Part shown: in pieces, positions 1-12,364 of the stretch
Numbering within the stretch: position 1 is the first letter of the stretch
Layout of the letters: each line of letters opens with the position of its first letter
DNA from: Ectobius pallidus
Lineage: Eukaryota > Arthropoda > Insecta > Blattodea > Ectobiidae
NCBI GenBank assembly: GCA_964059195.1
Contig: CAXKWD010000006.1
Coordinates: forward strand, 177,132,825 to 177,196,824
Direction: 5' to 3'
DNA: 64,000 nt
Translations under genes and position numbers: made by a program
The notes under the pieces: model-generated
Told to the model about the DNA's origin: nothing
The model's database searches: none
The model's input: the letters and a program-made list of their open reading frames with translations, nothing else

Positions 1-765
1 TTAGCTTATGAATGATTTTCAATTTTAAATTCTATGTCCTTATATAGGCATTTATAATTTGAAATAGGAAGAACGACTTATTACACTCAAACTATTCCCT
101 CAGAAAACGCTTGATATAGTTTTTTATGGCTCTTAGAGGATCTAGAATTTTGCATCCCATCGCTTGTACAGTGCACAGCAAGCCTGGTAGAGGTTTAAAT
201 AAGAAGAAACAGAAATTCCTGTAACATAAAATTGTAATATCGAGGTGGGAAATTTCCCACTCTTATGTTACCATAAAGCCTTCATACTTTTCTCTCCAAA
301 AACCTGCGATATAATATAATAATATATACATTACCATACCTCGTTTTGTTTTCTCTATGTCCAGGGTAGAGAAAGTTATGTGATTCCATTATTTTAGTGG
401 ATTTCATTCTGTAATATTTATTTATAACATGAATTATTTTGATAACTTCTCTTATTTGTCAAAAGTGCATTTCATTTGTTTCTTCCAAGCCCACCTGATA
501 CCATTTGGCAACAATATATTCTGTGATTTGGAATTGATAATTCTGTGTAAAAAGGGATTAAGTATTCTCAAAAACGTTTAATTTTTGGCATTTAAAATCA
601 ACATTTTGCAAAATCCTTTCTTAGTGAGCACCTACATTATGAAACGAAGGTACTGTCAAAATTCCAAGTCTCTACCTGTTATAGTTTAGGCTGTACGTTG
701 ATTCCTGTCATTCAGTCAATCAGTCAGTCAGTCAGGAGGACAAAGCCTTTTATATATATAAGAGA
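1..765 (-). mobile_element. Helitron-like element, family B (runs off left edge)
   Basis: Read on the minus strand the element starts at 765 with TCTCTTATATATATAAAAGG directly after a host A, the usual Helitron 5' form (A|TC). The body matches other copies at 31158-31970 and 58812-59906, including the stretch around 130-235. The CTAG 3' end seen in the other copies lies beyond the window edge. No Rep/helicase coding is visible, so it is a nonautonomous copy. Confidence 0.72.
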
Positions 766-1249
766 TGAAAGGGCAGGGTAAGGAATGTATGTATAATGCA
801 GATTATGGCTACTAGATGTAGAATAGTTGAGGAAATAGACACCCACAAACATCTATACGGGACTGCATCGTGCCACTCTAATGTATTGCCGTAGTTGGAG
901 GCATACCCACTCCATGATCCCTTATAGTTCGGTAAGGATGGGCATTTTTCCCCAAAGCTTCCATCAGCTCCTTGTGGTATTCTCTGGCATTTCTCCCTCG
1001 GATAGTAAGAATGCTGTTCACATCTTGTCATATCCATTCTTACTCACAACTAAATTACCATCGCTTCTGTTCGAAAACCGTACTTCACAATGCTACCCCA
1101 TATACTAGAGATGCCACACTATCCTCTGACATACAGCATTCCTAGGTATCATGGCACCATCACCTTACTTTGAGGAAAAAAAAGTTGCTAAGACTTACAC
1201 ACCATTTCTCGCGCGCGCGTGCGTGTGTTTGTATATAACGCACACATCC
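766..1249. other. No gene recognised
   Basis: Only short open frames in unique-looking AT-rich sequence; none resembles a known family. Confidence 0.6.
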
Positions 1250-1423
1250 AGACATACATACATACATACATACATACATACATACATACATACATACATA
1301 CATACATACATACATACATACATACATACATACATACATACATACATACATACATACATACATACATACATACATACATACATACATACATACATGCATA
1401 CATGCATGCATACACACGAACAT
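1250..1423. repeat. (TACA)n tetranucleotide microsatellite
   Basis: About 36 near-perfect TACA/CATA units, degenerating to CATG-containing variants at the right end. Open frames in both directions here are translation artefacts of the repeat (Tyr-Ile-His-Thr or Met-Tyr-Val-Cys). Confidence 0.97.
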
Positions 1424-1616
1424 AAGATTTAGTAGCTTAAATACCTTAAAATTTGGTCCCAGAATTGGGATTCTCTAAAGCACAATAATTATTTTGGGGG
1501 ATCCTCATGTTCTCAACCCGCGGCCCGTGGGGTAACTTTTGGCGGCAAACAAATACTAATTTATACTACAATGCCAATATTGACAAAGAACTCACACATG
1601 CTAAGATATTGTAATA

Positions 1617-2200
1617 TCTATAATAAAAAGAGGAAGTGTTTATCTTTCTGTCTGTCTGTCTGTGGGCGATGCCCAGCGAAATCTACTGAACGCAGAGATC
1701 TGAAATTTTACACGTAGATGGACTGAAGGGTGGGCGAATGCACCTCGAAGCCGGATTTTTAATTTTAGCTTTCGTTCGCGAGTTTATAAGTAAAGAACTG
1801 TCAGAAAACGTGCATTTTTTCGCTATCCAAGCATCGGTTTTCAGTAATACATTTCAGTTGTCAAATCAACTGCAGGTGGCTTTGCCTTCTTCTGTCATAA
1901 CTTGGAAATAGAGGCATCGCGATATATTTTCAATCTACTGCATGGAATTATCGATCGCGTGAATTTTGTAAGCTCACCCTGGCCGATTGTTTTGTTTATA
2001 ATGTCATGACACGCAGACATATGAAATTTTCGACCTGGACGTAAGAGGGATGATGAATATAGGCCTAATTGGGAAAACATTATTCGAATTGGACGGAACT
2101 CACTATGCAGGGGTTTTCTGGGCCAGGAAACTCGAATCTGAGGTTGTTTTTACCAAGCGGCGCTTTCTAATCGTGGAAGAAACTCCAAATATGAATTTTT
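1617..2200 (+). mobile_element. Helitron-like element, family A (3' end eroded)
   Basis: Starts A|TCTATAATAAAAAGAGGAAG, a typical Helitron 5' terminus. The interior (TCTGTCTGTCTG..., GATGCCCAGCGAAATC...) matches the reverse complement of the copy at 28792-29434. The hairpin plus CTAG 3' end is not preserved; similarity fades near 2200-2300. Confidence 0.7.
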
Positions 2201-2886
2201 AACTGTTTCATTATAATCATTAGAAGTTTATTTTATGAATGGCTCGCGTGTAAATGTTAATAAATATGTTTTAATTATGTTGCTGTTAATATTTTATTCA
2301 TGGTCCTTTAGTAGAAAAAAAAATTGAAGATCTCTGGTAAAGGGGAATAATTTCTGTCGTGTAATGTAATTGTAAAGACAATATTATTGTAAATGAAAGC
2401 AGTCTTATCTGAATTACGTAATCTCATTGTTCCTTACACAATGCCTAGTCATTGCAACATGACGCACTGCCTCCAGCTGTCACGACAGACAAACTGGATA
2501 TCACAGCCAGTGTTTATTAAGTTTTCACTGAAATTCGTAGGTGAGAAATAGGGGAATTTCAATCTTCTTTTTCCTCAGCAATAAATTGCTCTACACTCTT
2601 GCAATCCGACATACTCTTTATCCACTACTTCTACAATTGCATACTATTTTCAAAATTAATCAAACTGTTAAAGTTACGGGTAGTTATCGTTTCAAAATGA
2701 CTGAAATGTTGTCTCCTTGATTACTTCCACAAATATCAATATTTCTGAGTGATTATTTTTCTGTGTATTTTTTAATATCGTATGAACAACACAATCTGCA
2801 TTAATTCATTTAACATTGATAGCTTATTTTGTAAATATATATTTTAATGAATAAAAACTAAAAAAATCTGATGTGAAAGTCACATA
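2201..2886. other. No gene recognised
   Basis: AT-rich DNA without an open frame or repeat that I can name. Confidence 0.6.
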
Positions 2887-3687
2887 ACTTCCTCTGCCCA
2901 AAAAAAAAAGTTAGCAGTATTCACATATCAAGACACAATTTTACCCTATTATTATCCTATAAATACCTCTTCTTTCAATGATGCGACTAAAAGCGCAGGC
3001 TAGCCTATATAACAAACTTTAAAAAAAGAACAAGTGACTGCAGACGTTTATTGAACTTTCCGCCGTAAAGAATAATTTCCGAAATTTATCGAATATTTCC
3101 CTCAGATACTTCTTTACTCTATACCGGGCCAACAATACACCTTTCTCACTTCACATTCTTATATAGAATAAGAGGCCGTGGAAGAGCGTAATTCAGTTGT
3201 TCATCACGCAAGATAAACTTTCTACAAACAGTGGGTGAACAGTGGGTGGCCTGTAACTACCCTCAGAGAATTTTTTCGAAAAAAAGTTTCAAATAAAAGT
3301 TTTAGCTCTCAGTAAAAGGAACACATGTGCAAATTTTAAAGAAAATCGTTAGAGCCGTTTTCGAGAAAATCGCGAAAAACGAAAATTTCTTCATGTAAAG
3401 TCCCCTTAAAAATAAGAGAAATTTGTCGCCAATCTTCGAATCACATCTTCAGAAGGTACCTGACCCAAATACGAAATTTTGTTTTCATACGATTCACCGT
3501 TTCGGAGCTAGCCTGTTCACAAACTTCCACACAGACAGACACACACACAGACATGTTTCCAAAAATAGTATTTTTGGATTCAGGGGGCCTTGAAACGTGT
3601 ATATATGCTAAAAACTCAACTTCGAATTTTAGGGTCGAAAACAATACTTCCTCTACCTATAGTACCTATGGTACGGGCAGAGGAAGT
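2887..3687. mobile_element. Element with 13-bp terminal inverted repeats (family E)
   Basis: ACTTCCTCTGCCC at 2887-2899 is the exact reverse complement of 3675-3687. The interior (3260-3600) has inverted or partial relatives at 30640-30960 and shorter ones near 3840-3960 and 10490-10600, so it is a dispersed repeat. No clear target duplication and no coding capacity. Confidence 0.55.
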
Positions 3688-5484
3688 AAAAATGATTAAA
3701 AAAACTTATACTGTAGATATTCCAAAGATTGTAGATTATGTTGTCCATATGATGTTTGCAAATAGATAGAAAAACAATCACTCAAAAATATTGCCATTCG
3801 GAGAAATTATCACGGAAATGAAAGAAATGAAAAATTGTATTTATATTTTGGAGGATGTGACATCAGGATGGCGACGATTTTCTCTCGAAAACTGCTCTAA
3901 CGATTTTGTTTCGACTTATACTGAAGACAAAAGCTTTTTAATTTGAAATGATGGCCTCCGAAGGGGAATTATAAGCTACACAATTCATCCATAAACTTAC
4001 TTAAGTTTTACCTTCCGTACAATATGACTTGGACAACTGAATATACACTCCCATATTACATAAATTATTTTCTGTTATTTTAAATCGTAAACATTGCTTG
4101 GCAGATCTCTCTCTATGTAAAATTATAATTTTTGGACTGGGCTGTAAAATAAGGTGCTAGCACGTTATAGAGATTATTGAGGTTATCACCAGATGCCACT
4201 GTCGTTCTCTTCACTTTTGTTCAAATACATAATTATCAATTCCCTTCATTTTAACCACTACAAATGTCATTATTCCTACTACTACTACTAATAATTTAGA
4301 ATACTCAAAACAACATAAACTATTTTAGTATTGATATTTTGGCACATAAACCAAATTGTTTTAATAGTTTTGACAAAACACAAACGTAAGCCAACTCAAC
4401 AGTTCCATTTAATACTTTAGTTTCCAATAACTAAAAGAGAGATATACATTTTTTTATAAATAGGACAGGATTCGTTCATTTCCGCGAATGATTCTCTATA
4501 TTCAACTGTTTCCATACAGTGATTTGTTTCCAAACAAATTGTTACCAACCAAAAGAACCTGAATTCCGCTACAATACGAAATTACCAACAAGTTTACCAA
4601 TTGCTATTGTAGCCATAAACGAAGTGGATTTATTGTTCGTTCCATTTTAAGATGATCTCGTCCCAAACCATCGTCTATCTACAAAAGAATATAATAGCAA
4701 TTTTCCCTAATCCGAAAATCTGCACCAACAAAGAAAAGGTGTTTTTCTAGTCTCGTGGGTTTCCCCTGGCATTCACCTTTTCTCAAGTGAAGTAAACGTG
4801 CTATGGTACGTATTTGGCAACATTGTACTGGACTGCAGACAAGTATGAATACGCCTGATTACCTTTCTATTCACTGATTGACAGGTAGAAGAAGATTAGG
4901 GTGGCAGCAGGTAGGGGAAGTTCTTGGGAGAAAAAGTACGCGTATTTAACAAGTGGCAATAACAATATTTTAGTTTTGAAATTTAGATTCAAAATAACAT
5001 AAAACGTCGCTCACACGAATAACAAAACTAGTTAGCTCTCGATCTTGCACATTAAGTTCTATTTAATGGCCTTACATAACACAGGTTGCTGGTGTAAGGT
5101 CGGTTTGGCCACATGGACACTTGTTAGGAATTTATCGGATATCTGTGGCGACACAGCGCGCCCTCAGGCGTCGATATTCTGCACTTGCCAAGATAATCAA
5201 TCTTTTGTCTTCAGAAAACTCCACTGGAATTTAATTCGTCCGCAGTCACAAGGGAAGTACAGGGGCTTGGACTCCCTCTTTCGGATATTAAATCAGCCAT
5301 CATCAGGGGGCTCTGAAAGACGTCTTTACTCCTTTCTCCATTGCTTACCCATTACATGCCCAGGCGGCTTCAAAGGAATAAACCATTAAGTCGGTATTTC
5401 TTTATGTTAGTTGATCAGACAAGTTCGGTCTTGGTTTCCGCTTTCCAAAACAAAAGCAATGTTGCAATATTCTCTCATTGTTAT
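3688..5484. repeat. Dispersed repeat family D, copy 1, and unassigned DNA
   Basis: About 4140-4620 matches 18485-19250 in the same orientation (shared GGTGCTAGCACGTTA and AAACAAATTGTT.CCAACCAAAAGA) and, reversed, parts of 7940-9060. The rest, including an open frame at 5045-5389, resembles nothing I know; I see no coding signature in it. Confidence 0.5.
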
Positions 5485-5745
5485 CAACGACCTCCTAGCA
5501 AGTCTCCTGCAGAAGTTCGGCTGGGTGGTGTTTAAACATCCACCCTAAAGCCCGGACCTCGCTCCCAGTGATTTCCATCTTTGCCTATATCTAAAGAAAT
5601 GACAGAGAATGACAAAGAGGCGGACATGGTTGCCACACAATGGTTCGAATCCCATGCGGCAGACTTCTACGACACAGGTGTTCAAAAGTTGGTTCCACGG
5701 CAAGACAAATGTTTCAATTGTGGTGGCGAATATGTTGAAAAATAG
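5485..5745 (+). pseudogene. mariner transposase C-terminal relic
   Basis: Conceptual translation, with frame changes, gives the end of a mariner-family transposase: LLQKFGWVVFKHPP, then a damaged SPDLAPSDFHL region holding the third catalytic Asp of the mariner D,D34D triad, then TQWFESHAADFYDTGVQKLV and a terminal KCFNCGGEYVEK before a stop. Mariner transposases are cut-and-paste enzymes inserting at TA. Only about the last 80 residues are recognisable; at least one frameshift and a stop break it, and I did not find the 5' part or the inverted repeats. A dead remnant. Confidence 0.8.
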
Positions 5746-5921
5746 CTGAAGACTGACTGAGTCTGTTGCAATAAATATTTCATTGAAATTGTGGGTTGTT
5801 TCTGTATACGGCCCCAGGGAAACTTACTTTGTGGACGCAAATTGTGCATATTTAAAGTATGATTTAGGCGAAATATGACATACAACAGAAAATAGGATAA
5901 AAATATGCATATATATATAAC

Positions 5922-6742
5922 TAGGGTTCGGATGTTTATGACCTAAAAAAGTGGAAAATATGACTGCAAATATGACCTTAAAATGACTAAATATGACTCA
6001 ACAATCCTAAATATGACCTCATATTTTCTAAAAATAAATGTTCCAATTTAAAACTGTTTGATGACACTAAATTATTACATCACATTAATTCAATCAGATA
6101 ACCACTTTTTAACAATTTTACAGGTGATTTACAGTTTTACTTGTAAAGTACTTCTAATTTGCTAATGTTTCCAGAATTCCCAAACCCCTCTTATTGCCAC
6201 CCCCAAAAAAGTTTTAAAAATGCTTAAACTACTTCATTTTAACGCCGAATTTTAAAAAATTTCCATACCCCCCAGACCCTCCGGCAGACCTTGCCACCCC
6301 AGTTAAAAACCTGAAATTACGCCCCTGCCAGATACCACTGGAAATGTGAACTAAAAAAATTTTAAAACATGTCTATTGCAAGTTGTTAACAACAAGGAGG
6401 AAGAGGTAATTGTGCTATTACTTGTTCACATTTCAGTTACGGTAAAACCAAAATATTCGTGACTCTTTTTCAGAAAAATATTTAAAATGGGCATACAGCA
6501 TGATTATGCTCTTTTACCGAATTTATAACTGAAAAATGACGTGAAATTACAAATATGACCGAAATATGACCAAGACAATGAAAATGACCAAGACAATGAA
6601 AATTACCAAAATATGACTTTATGTGCAAAATAAAAACGGTCCGATTAGGGTAACAAATGTGCAATTCATGTTTAATTTGTGTTTGCGGCGAGAATGGAGG
6701 TCAGGATAAAAATATGACAATGTCATAAACATCCGAACACTA
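5922..6742. mobile_element. hAT-like nonautonomous element
   Basis: TIRs TAGGGTTCGGATGTTTATGAC and, reversed at the right end, TAGTGTTCGGATGTTTATGAC. Flanked by TATATAAC (5914-5921) and TATATGAC (6743-6750), a 7/8 match for the 8-bp hAT target duplication. The interior is AT-rich with repeated 'aatatgacc' words and no transposase. Confidence 0.85.
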
Positions 6743-6750
6743 TATATGAC

Positions 6751-7139
6751 CAACGAGAACATTCCTCGAACGTTTGTGGTCATACAACAGAATGTGAGAT
6801 ACATTACAAGAGGAAAGAAATACTTTAAAACCCTCAGAGCTGAGAGCACTTTTTTAACCTGGATAATAAAGACATCAAGCGAGAGTCATCAGCTATGGGT
6901 TGAATGTCAAGGCAAGGGCAAGGCTGAGTGATATCTTGTTCGCAATGTCAAACTGATAACACGCGACCTTCTCAAAGACAAGTCGGGCCTTAAGGTCGTG
7001 TCAAGTCGCATCGAATGCGATTACCAGGTAAAGAAGAGACAGCAAAATCGCGTGCAACGGAAATACGAATACACCCTTATGCATTTTCTATTTATACTAC
7101 TTACTCAATGGCAATAGACAATTCCTACGCAAGTTAAAG
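6751..7139. other. No gene recognised
   Basis: Short open frame at 6746-6931 begins in the duplicated target site of the hAT element and has no family resemblance. Confidence 0.55.
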
Positions 7140-7440
7140 GAATATTATCTATTTTATGGAACCCAGAGGTTCATTGCCGCGCTTACCTGAGCCCGCCATT
7201 CAACCATGTTCTGTGCTAACTCCATCCAATCATCCTTCGCAAATCCTACTTCCCTTAAATCTAGCCTATCCTAATATTGTCCTCCCACTTACGTCTAGGT
7301 CTTCCACGTGGTCTTTTCCCTTCGGGTCTCCCCGTCAATACTTTTGAGATATGTCTTACCTCCCCATTTCATCCTCCGTGATTTAATTACCCTTACTATA
7401 TCCGGTGAAGAGTACAGGTTATGAAGCTCGTCGTTATGCT
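7140..7440 (-). pseudogene. LINE 3' fragment (endonuclease-reverse transcriptase C-terminus)
   Basis: Reverse complement of 17985-18300. On the minus strand it encodes the tail of a non-LTR retrotransposon protein with the GRPRRRWEDNI-type motif and an ...AAMNLRVP-like end. Heavily 5'-truncated, as is usual for target-primed insertions, and without the catalytic domain. Confidence 0.8.
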
Positions 7441-8021
7441 AAGATATAAACATTTAACGAATGTAGCCTTTAAACCTCAGAAATATAAACACCCTGTGTG
7501 AAAACAAATGCTTTCAGTAAGTTTCCTAAGCCACCTGTGACTCATAATATCAAATAAGGCAAATCATTATTATCTGTTGTATTTAAGAAACGATTTCAAA
7601 TTTCTTCTGTTTCAATAAACTTATTACATCTTACATCATGTTTACGTCATCAATTTTTCGTTGCTAGGCAACTGTTACGTCACTCACGCAATAATGCACA
7701 ATTTGGGGGGAGGGGCATGACAAACTGGTTATGATGACATTAATCGGGCAATTGTCATCATTAAAGAAATTTAGAGTTCCTGAAAATAAGTATTACGATG
7801 TTTTGTCAACTTCTTATAAAGGTCGAAACCGCACGACGTTTCATGCTATTTCGAATCGTAAATTCCAAAAAGCAAATAATTTCAGTTCACCTGTGCTTAG
7901 AACAGTAATCAAATAACTTTTTGTTATTTTCGTATTTAGCGAAACCAAGGATCGCTTGGTTGGCAACAATTTGTTCGGAAGCAAATCACGTACTAAAACA
8001 GTTGAACACATTGAGCCATAG

Positions 8022-8150
8022 GCGTACCGAGGGGGGTTTTAATACATTACTTAATACAAGTATAAAGCGTGGGAAGCTTAAAACTCGTTAATTAGCGTCT
8101 TATTTTTTTTAATTTTCCGGGGGAGGACCCCCGGACCCCCCTATTCTTAA
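8022..8150. mobile_element. Fragment of CATAGGCGTA hAT-like MITE
   Basis: Begins CATAGGCGTACCGAGGGGGG and matches the reverse complement of 51547-51778, but ends after the GGGGGAGGACCCCCGG block, so only about half is present. Confidence 0.6.
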
Positions 8151-8248
8151 ACAAATTAAAAACCCTCTTGAAGTTATAGAAAATGCAATAAGGAACATTG
8201 AAAAATCCTTCGCTATGATAAGGAATGGGGAGAAATGAAGGTCATAAG

Positions 8249-8985
8249 CAGGGCCGGGATTCTGATGACCTAAAATTGTTTGAAAAATTACCTATAAAAT
8301 GACCCTAAATTTTAAAGAAAATTACTTAATAATTATAAAAAATGACCTAAAACCTGATATTGGATTTTTAAAGATTATTATTGTACACACAAAGTTATAG
8401 AATAGTTTGTACATAATTGTAAAAACTGTAAATAACTGTAATGATGTGAATGTTCTTTTCTGACGGAAATTTATACTGGCACTGAGGAATTGGTGAGTCA
8501 AAATTCGGCATTTCCTTTTGTGGTCTGCCGGATTATATTGTTGTTTATTGTTGTAGTGGGTAAACAGTAGTTTGCACTCTCAAATCCAAGCAGGTGGCAG
8601 ACTCTGGTGCCAAGTCAATCTAATAACAATGGCAATATAATACAAAATTTTGACGTTTCTTTGATTCTCATTTCCGACTGAGATACGTCAACATGCCGAA
8701 TTTTTCCTTCTTGCAATAAACAAACAACACTTCAAAGACAGCACCGCTAGCGACGAAAAAAATTTATTATACTCAATGTAAATACTTGAAAATGACTAAA
8801 TAAAAATAATGACCTAAAATTGAAATAAATGCCCTAAAAATATAAAATTGCATAGAATGACCAAAAATAACCTAATAAAAATGCATTTCTATCATCTAGA
8901 GGCCATGATTAGGATTTATCCACAAGTTGGCAATGTCTATGCAGCATCAATAAAAAGATGACATGTCATTAGAATCCGGGCCCTG
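8249..8985. mobile_element. hAT-like element, CAGGGCCCGG family
   Basis: TIR CAGGGCCGGGATTCTGATGAC at the left and CAGGGCCCGGATTCTAATGAC reversed at the right. Target duplication GTCATAAG (8241-8248) / GTTATAAG (8986-8993), 7/8. Same family as 22438-23153 and the remnant at 15400. Confidence 0.88.
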
Positions 8986-9130
8986 GTTATAAGTAATGTT
9001 TTGAGCAAAACTAAATATTGTGTTGGCTTACGTTTGTAGTTTTATCGAAAACATTTAAACCATCTTATTTACGGGCCGAATTCTCTAAGCTGTTTTGAAT
9101 TTAAGCGATTAATAGAAACACAATAGATAG

Positions 9131-9539
9131 TGAAAATGTATATGAACTTTCCTCCTATCATATAGGTCACTACTGTGAAGCCAGTCGAGCTTGACGTCAA
9201 GTATCTACGCTGTTGTCACATCGCTGCAGCTGGGAGTGGTTTATAAATCAGGAAACACAGCAGACCACTAGGACTTATAGATATTACTCTAGTCTGATCT
9301 AGAAGTTGAGGCGTTGTACCTAACAATGGATGGAAGTGGTGCCGCCCTTCTCTCCCCTAATTGTTCCGCGTCACGAAGGTGGATGACGTGATGTGACTGG
9401 AAGAGCCACCTAAGCGACATACAGGGAAGAAACTGATACAATATTGATTATAGCTTCCTACTTCCTATCTTATTTAAATTTGACGAGTTGACGCAAGTTT
9501 TGATTGTGCCTGTCAGCAAATCAATATTAAAGGGGGAAA
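9131..9539. other. No gene recognised
   Basis: Mixed-composition DNA without open frame, promoter motif or repeat that I can defend. Confidence 0.5.
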
Positions 9540-9703
9540 GCTCGTGCGGAACAGGTCATGCTACTACTGGGTTCGATCCCCCATAAAGTAATTGCGAACT
9601 TCCAATCGCCATGATGCTTCTGGTGACACCATGGTCCTGGGTTCGACTCAACCGAAGCAATTAATGGGTTGATTTTACTAATCCACGATTTTAAAAGAAG
9701 TAG
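9540..9703 (+). mobile_element. tRNA-derived SINE (forward)
   Basis: Holds a Pol III B-box (GGGTTCGATCCC) near 9580 and a SINE body word (CTGGTGACACCATGGTCCTG, 9622-9641) that occurs reversed in the SINE at 18565-18849. Confidence 0.6.
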
Positions 9704-9980
9704 AGTGTTCCCTATGCAGGCCATGGAGGCCCAGAGGGCTCCAGGAGCTGAGGCTCCCAGATTTTAGACATTCGGCACGTGAAGGTGGTAAGTTTGTCAG
9801 CCTTATGCACCGGCCGCCTATACCCCAGGATTTCTGTTAGAGGCTGAGTCGACACCAGGGCCATAGTGCCACCAGACGTATTAGGCCAATTGAAAAACTC
9901 CAACGACCTCATCGGGGATCGAATCCGCGACCTTCCGGTTTGTAGCGCAGCGTCTCAACCACTACGCTACGGCGTATCCC
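9704..9980 (-). mobile_element. tRNA-derived SINE (reverse)
   Basis: On the minus strand: tRNA-like head with A-box (GCGTAGTGGTTGAGACGC) and B-box (GGATTCGATCC), then a body shared with 18565-18849. It abuts the forward SINE tail to tail. Confidence 0.82.
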
Positions 9981-10088
9981 CAATCGATGAAATCATGAAT
10001 AGATGTGGCGGCAATATTGGAACTATTTTCTCTATTTGTACCATAGGAACAGAAAGTATTTTGTTCCACTTTAAAATTCCATGTCCAG

Positions 10089-10091
<3 letters not shown>

Positions 10092-10126
<35 letters not shown>

Positions 10127-10128
10127 TT
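10092..10128. repeat. (TTA)n microsatellite
   Basis: About 12 ATT/TTA units. Confidence 0.9.
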
Positions 10129-10679
10129 TATTTCTATTATTTATGTTTGTACATGTTTTGAGATACGTGAATCTAAAAACGCTATTTTCAGAGAGAACGT
10201 TAGCCAGAGAGGAGGCCCGATGGCCCCCCCCCCCCAAATAAAAAAATATACGAAAACTTTACCGAAGTAAAATGTGCTTCACATTTAGTAGCTACTGTAT
10301 AAGAAAGCAAACTTCGTGCATCTCATGAACGCACAGGCAATTGCATACTGAAAACAGTATGCAATTGTAGAACTAGTCAATATAGAGCATGCCAGATGGC
10401 AAGGCTACAGAACAATTCATTGCTGAGGAAAAAAATAATGAAACTTCACCTATTTTCCGGCATCGAAAGCTGTATGTCCTCCTTAAAGAAAACTTAATTT
10501 GTCGCTTTCTTCTCGAAAACTTCTCTAACGATTTTGTTCAAATTTTGTACATAAAGTGCTTAATCTTAAGAGCTAAATCTTTATAAGAAACATTTTTCGA
10601 AAAATTTGCCAACTATCATTTGCAGAAGCTTAGACTTGAATTGCGTGGTGAACAATACATATTTCCACTCCCTGCAATG

Positions 10680-10808
10680 TGTGTGTGTGTGTGTGGGGGG
10701 GATATTCTTAGCGGGTTCGTTTCCGCTCCAGTCCAGAAATATCCCCAACTCAGCCTGGAATCGAACCCGCTGGAATGGAAGGCAGGCTCGCTACAACGGC
10801 GGCCTCTT
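10680..10808 (-). mobile_element. tRNA-like SINE fragment
   Basis: Minus-strand B-box-like GGGTTCGATTCC near 10757-10768 plus a purine/pyrimidine-rich flank and a (TG)n run; too short to assign. Confidence 0.4.
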
Positions 10809-10997
10809 ATGCCGGTTGTCGACCAAGAGCTAAGCTAACTTAGCTTAGCTTAGTTCACATACAGTGAGGTATTTCATAATATATAGCTGTGCAGGATTTC
10901 ATATGTAGTTTTGTCGGCACAACTACATATGAAATCCCGCACTGTATGTAAGCTAAGCTAAACTAACTTAGCTTAGCTCTTGGTCGACAACCGGCAT
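10809..10997. repeat. Inverted repeat able to form a hairpin
   Basis: Left arm from 10809 (ATGCCGGTTGTCGACCAAGA...) is mirrored by the right arm ending 10997; the centre is a 10-nt loop at 10911-10920. Arms contain TTAGCTTAGCT runs. The left arm carries about 24 extra bases (about 10871-10890) absent from the right. Confidence 0.85.
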
Positions 10998-11905
10998 GAT
11001 TCTGTATCGCTAGGGGTCGGAAGTTTATGGAAAAATAGAGATTAAAAAAAAACTCTATTACATGCTATGAAATAAATAACAGAAAATTGTCGGTTACATT
11101 TTGCATATTTTGTTATCTTTGTGATCATATTTGCTTGATATTAAAATATTCGTGCACATTTTATTAATTTGTAAGATTTTAACGGCATATTTCTGCCGGT
11201 TTTAAACATTGTGCATATCTCTGTTAAGCCAAACATTGACAGCATATTTGGCTAAGTGAATGTTTTTAGCACCGACTGTACAATAATTTGTACAACTTCT
11301 ACTACATTTAGTAATTTATAATGTTATTGTGATAATAATGTAATGCTTTCAATCCACTGACTGGGGAGAAAATTGTAGCGACTGCGTATTTTTTGTTGGT
11401 AACAGTGGTATACCTGAAACAGGTTGCTATGGAGACGGCAGCAAAGCCTCCTGTCCATCACAACTACATATCGTACAGGTGTTTCCGAAACCAAAAGCGA
11501 AAAGAACTTCAACATTAAATATTTAAAACTGTATTATTAGGTGTCTGTTTTCTTCTGACTCAACAAATTATCAAGTGAAGTGATTATGACGTCTGATATT
11601 TTACTTAATTTTGTCTGTTACTTATTTTTGCCCTTTTCAATAATTTGGAAATTTATTTAATTTTGTAAAACTTCCTTAATTTTGTTTTTAAATTCAGGCT
11701 TGTTCTTTAATTTTGTTGTTTACTGAGTATTGTCACTTAATTTGGTTTTCTTTATTGAGGCCTATTTAATGTTCTGTTACTTATTTTTGTGATATTTAGT
11801 CCTAGTAGTGTTTGAAACAAAAATGATCAATTCGTGAATCTTTTACTCACGGCAATTATGTATATAACAATAGGTTAATTACCAGAATTAAAATTATAAA
11901 TACGT
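10998..11905. other. No gene recognised
   Basis: AT-rich. A solitary TAGGGGTCGGAAGTTTATGG near 11011 resembles the TIR of the element at 5922 but no partner end was found. Minus-strand open frames here have no family resemblance. Confidence 0.5.
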
Positions 11906-11909
11906 ATCA

Positions 11910-12188
11910 ATGCGGCCTGCAGGGATATCTAGACGAAAAAGAGTAAGAAATGAAATCATGAGGAAGAAAATGGATGTCACAAATTCGATTACTGACTTTG
12001 TAGAAGGAAAACATCTCTTTTGGTATGTACATACAAAAAACATGCCAGAGAAGGATTATGGAATGGGAACCAACAGGAAGGAAGAAAAAAAAGGGGGGGG
12101 ACCGCCGACCACATGGATAGAAGGAATTCAGGCATCAATTAGAAGAAGAAATATTGAAGAGAATTTATGGACAGATAGACACAAATAA
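11910..12188 (+). pseudogene. LINE reverse transcriptase C-terminal relic
   Basis: A 92-residue open frame with the signature of the last part of non-LTR retrotransposon proteins: RRKRVRNEIMRKKM, then LFWYVHTKNMPE, then TTWIEGIQASIRRRNIEENL and WTDRHK at the end. In intact relatives the W.GH...MP segment and the (K)TW.EGI...M..R.L.E..W.DR block follow the RT domain. The RT catalytic domain is absent upstream, so this is a 5'-truncated copy; the frame survives by chance or youth. Confidence 0.78.
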
Positions 12189-12364
12189 AGAAAGAAGTTT
12201 AAATTATATGTGTAATCTTGTGTTACCGGAAAATGTAAATTGAATACATTGTAAACCCGGGTAAATAAAAAAAAATATATATAAATGCGCAACAATGCCA
12301 TGCGGTGGGGGGATCGCACGCTGGCTTTAGATAGGGCAGGGAGAGAGAAGATGAAGAGACTGAC

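Larger units (their letters stand above)
7441..9130 (-). repeat. Dispersed repeat family D, copy 3 (interrupted)
   Basis: Segments near 7940-8000 (TTGGTTGGCAACAATTTGTT) and 8993-9060 (TGTTTTGAGCAAAACTAAAT, TTGGCTTACGTTTGT) are reverse complements of parts of 4370-4600 and 19010-19210. It is interrupted by the elements at 8022-8150 and 8249-8985. No coding region seen. Confidence 0.5.

Noticed and set aside
1250..1423. CRISPR-like array
   Set aside because: A simple tetranucleotide repeat without spacers; the 94-bp array at 43567 was likewise rejected because units are directly adjacent and near-identical.
1151..1432. Long open frames on both strands over the TACA repeat
   Set aside because: Translation of a tetranucleotide microsatellite; no stop arises by composition alone.
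5045..5389. 114-codon open frame
   Set aside because: No recognisable domain, no splice or promoter context, and it sits among repeats; chance frame cannot be excluded.
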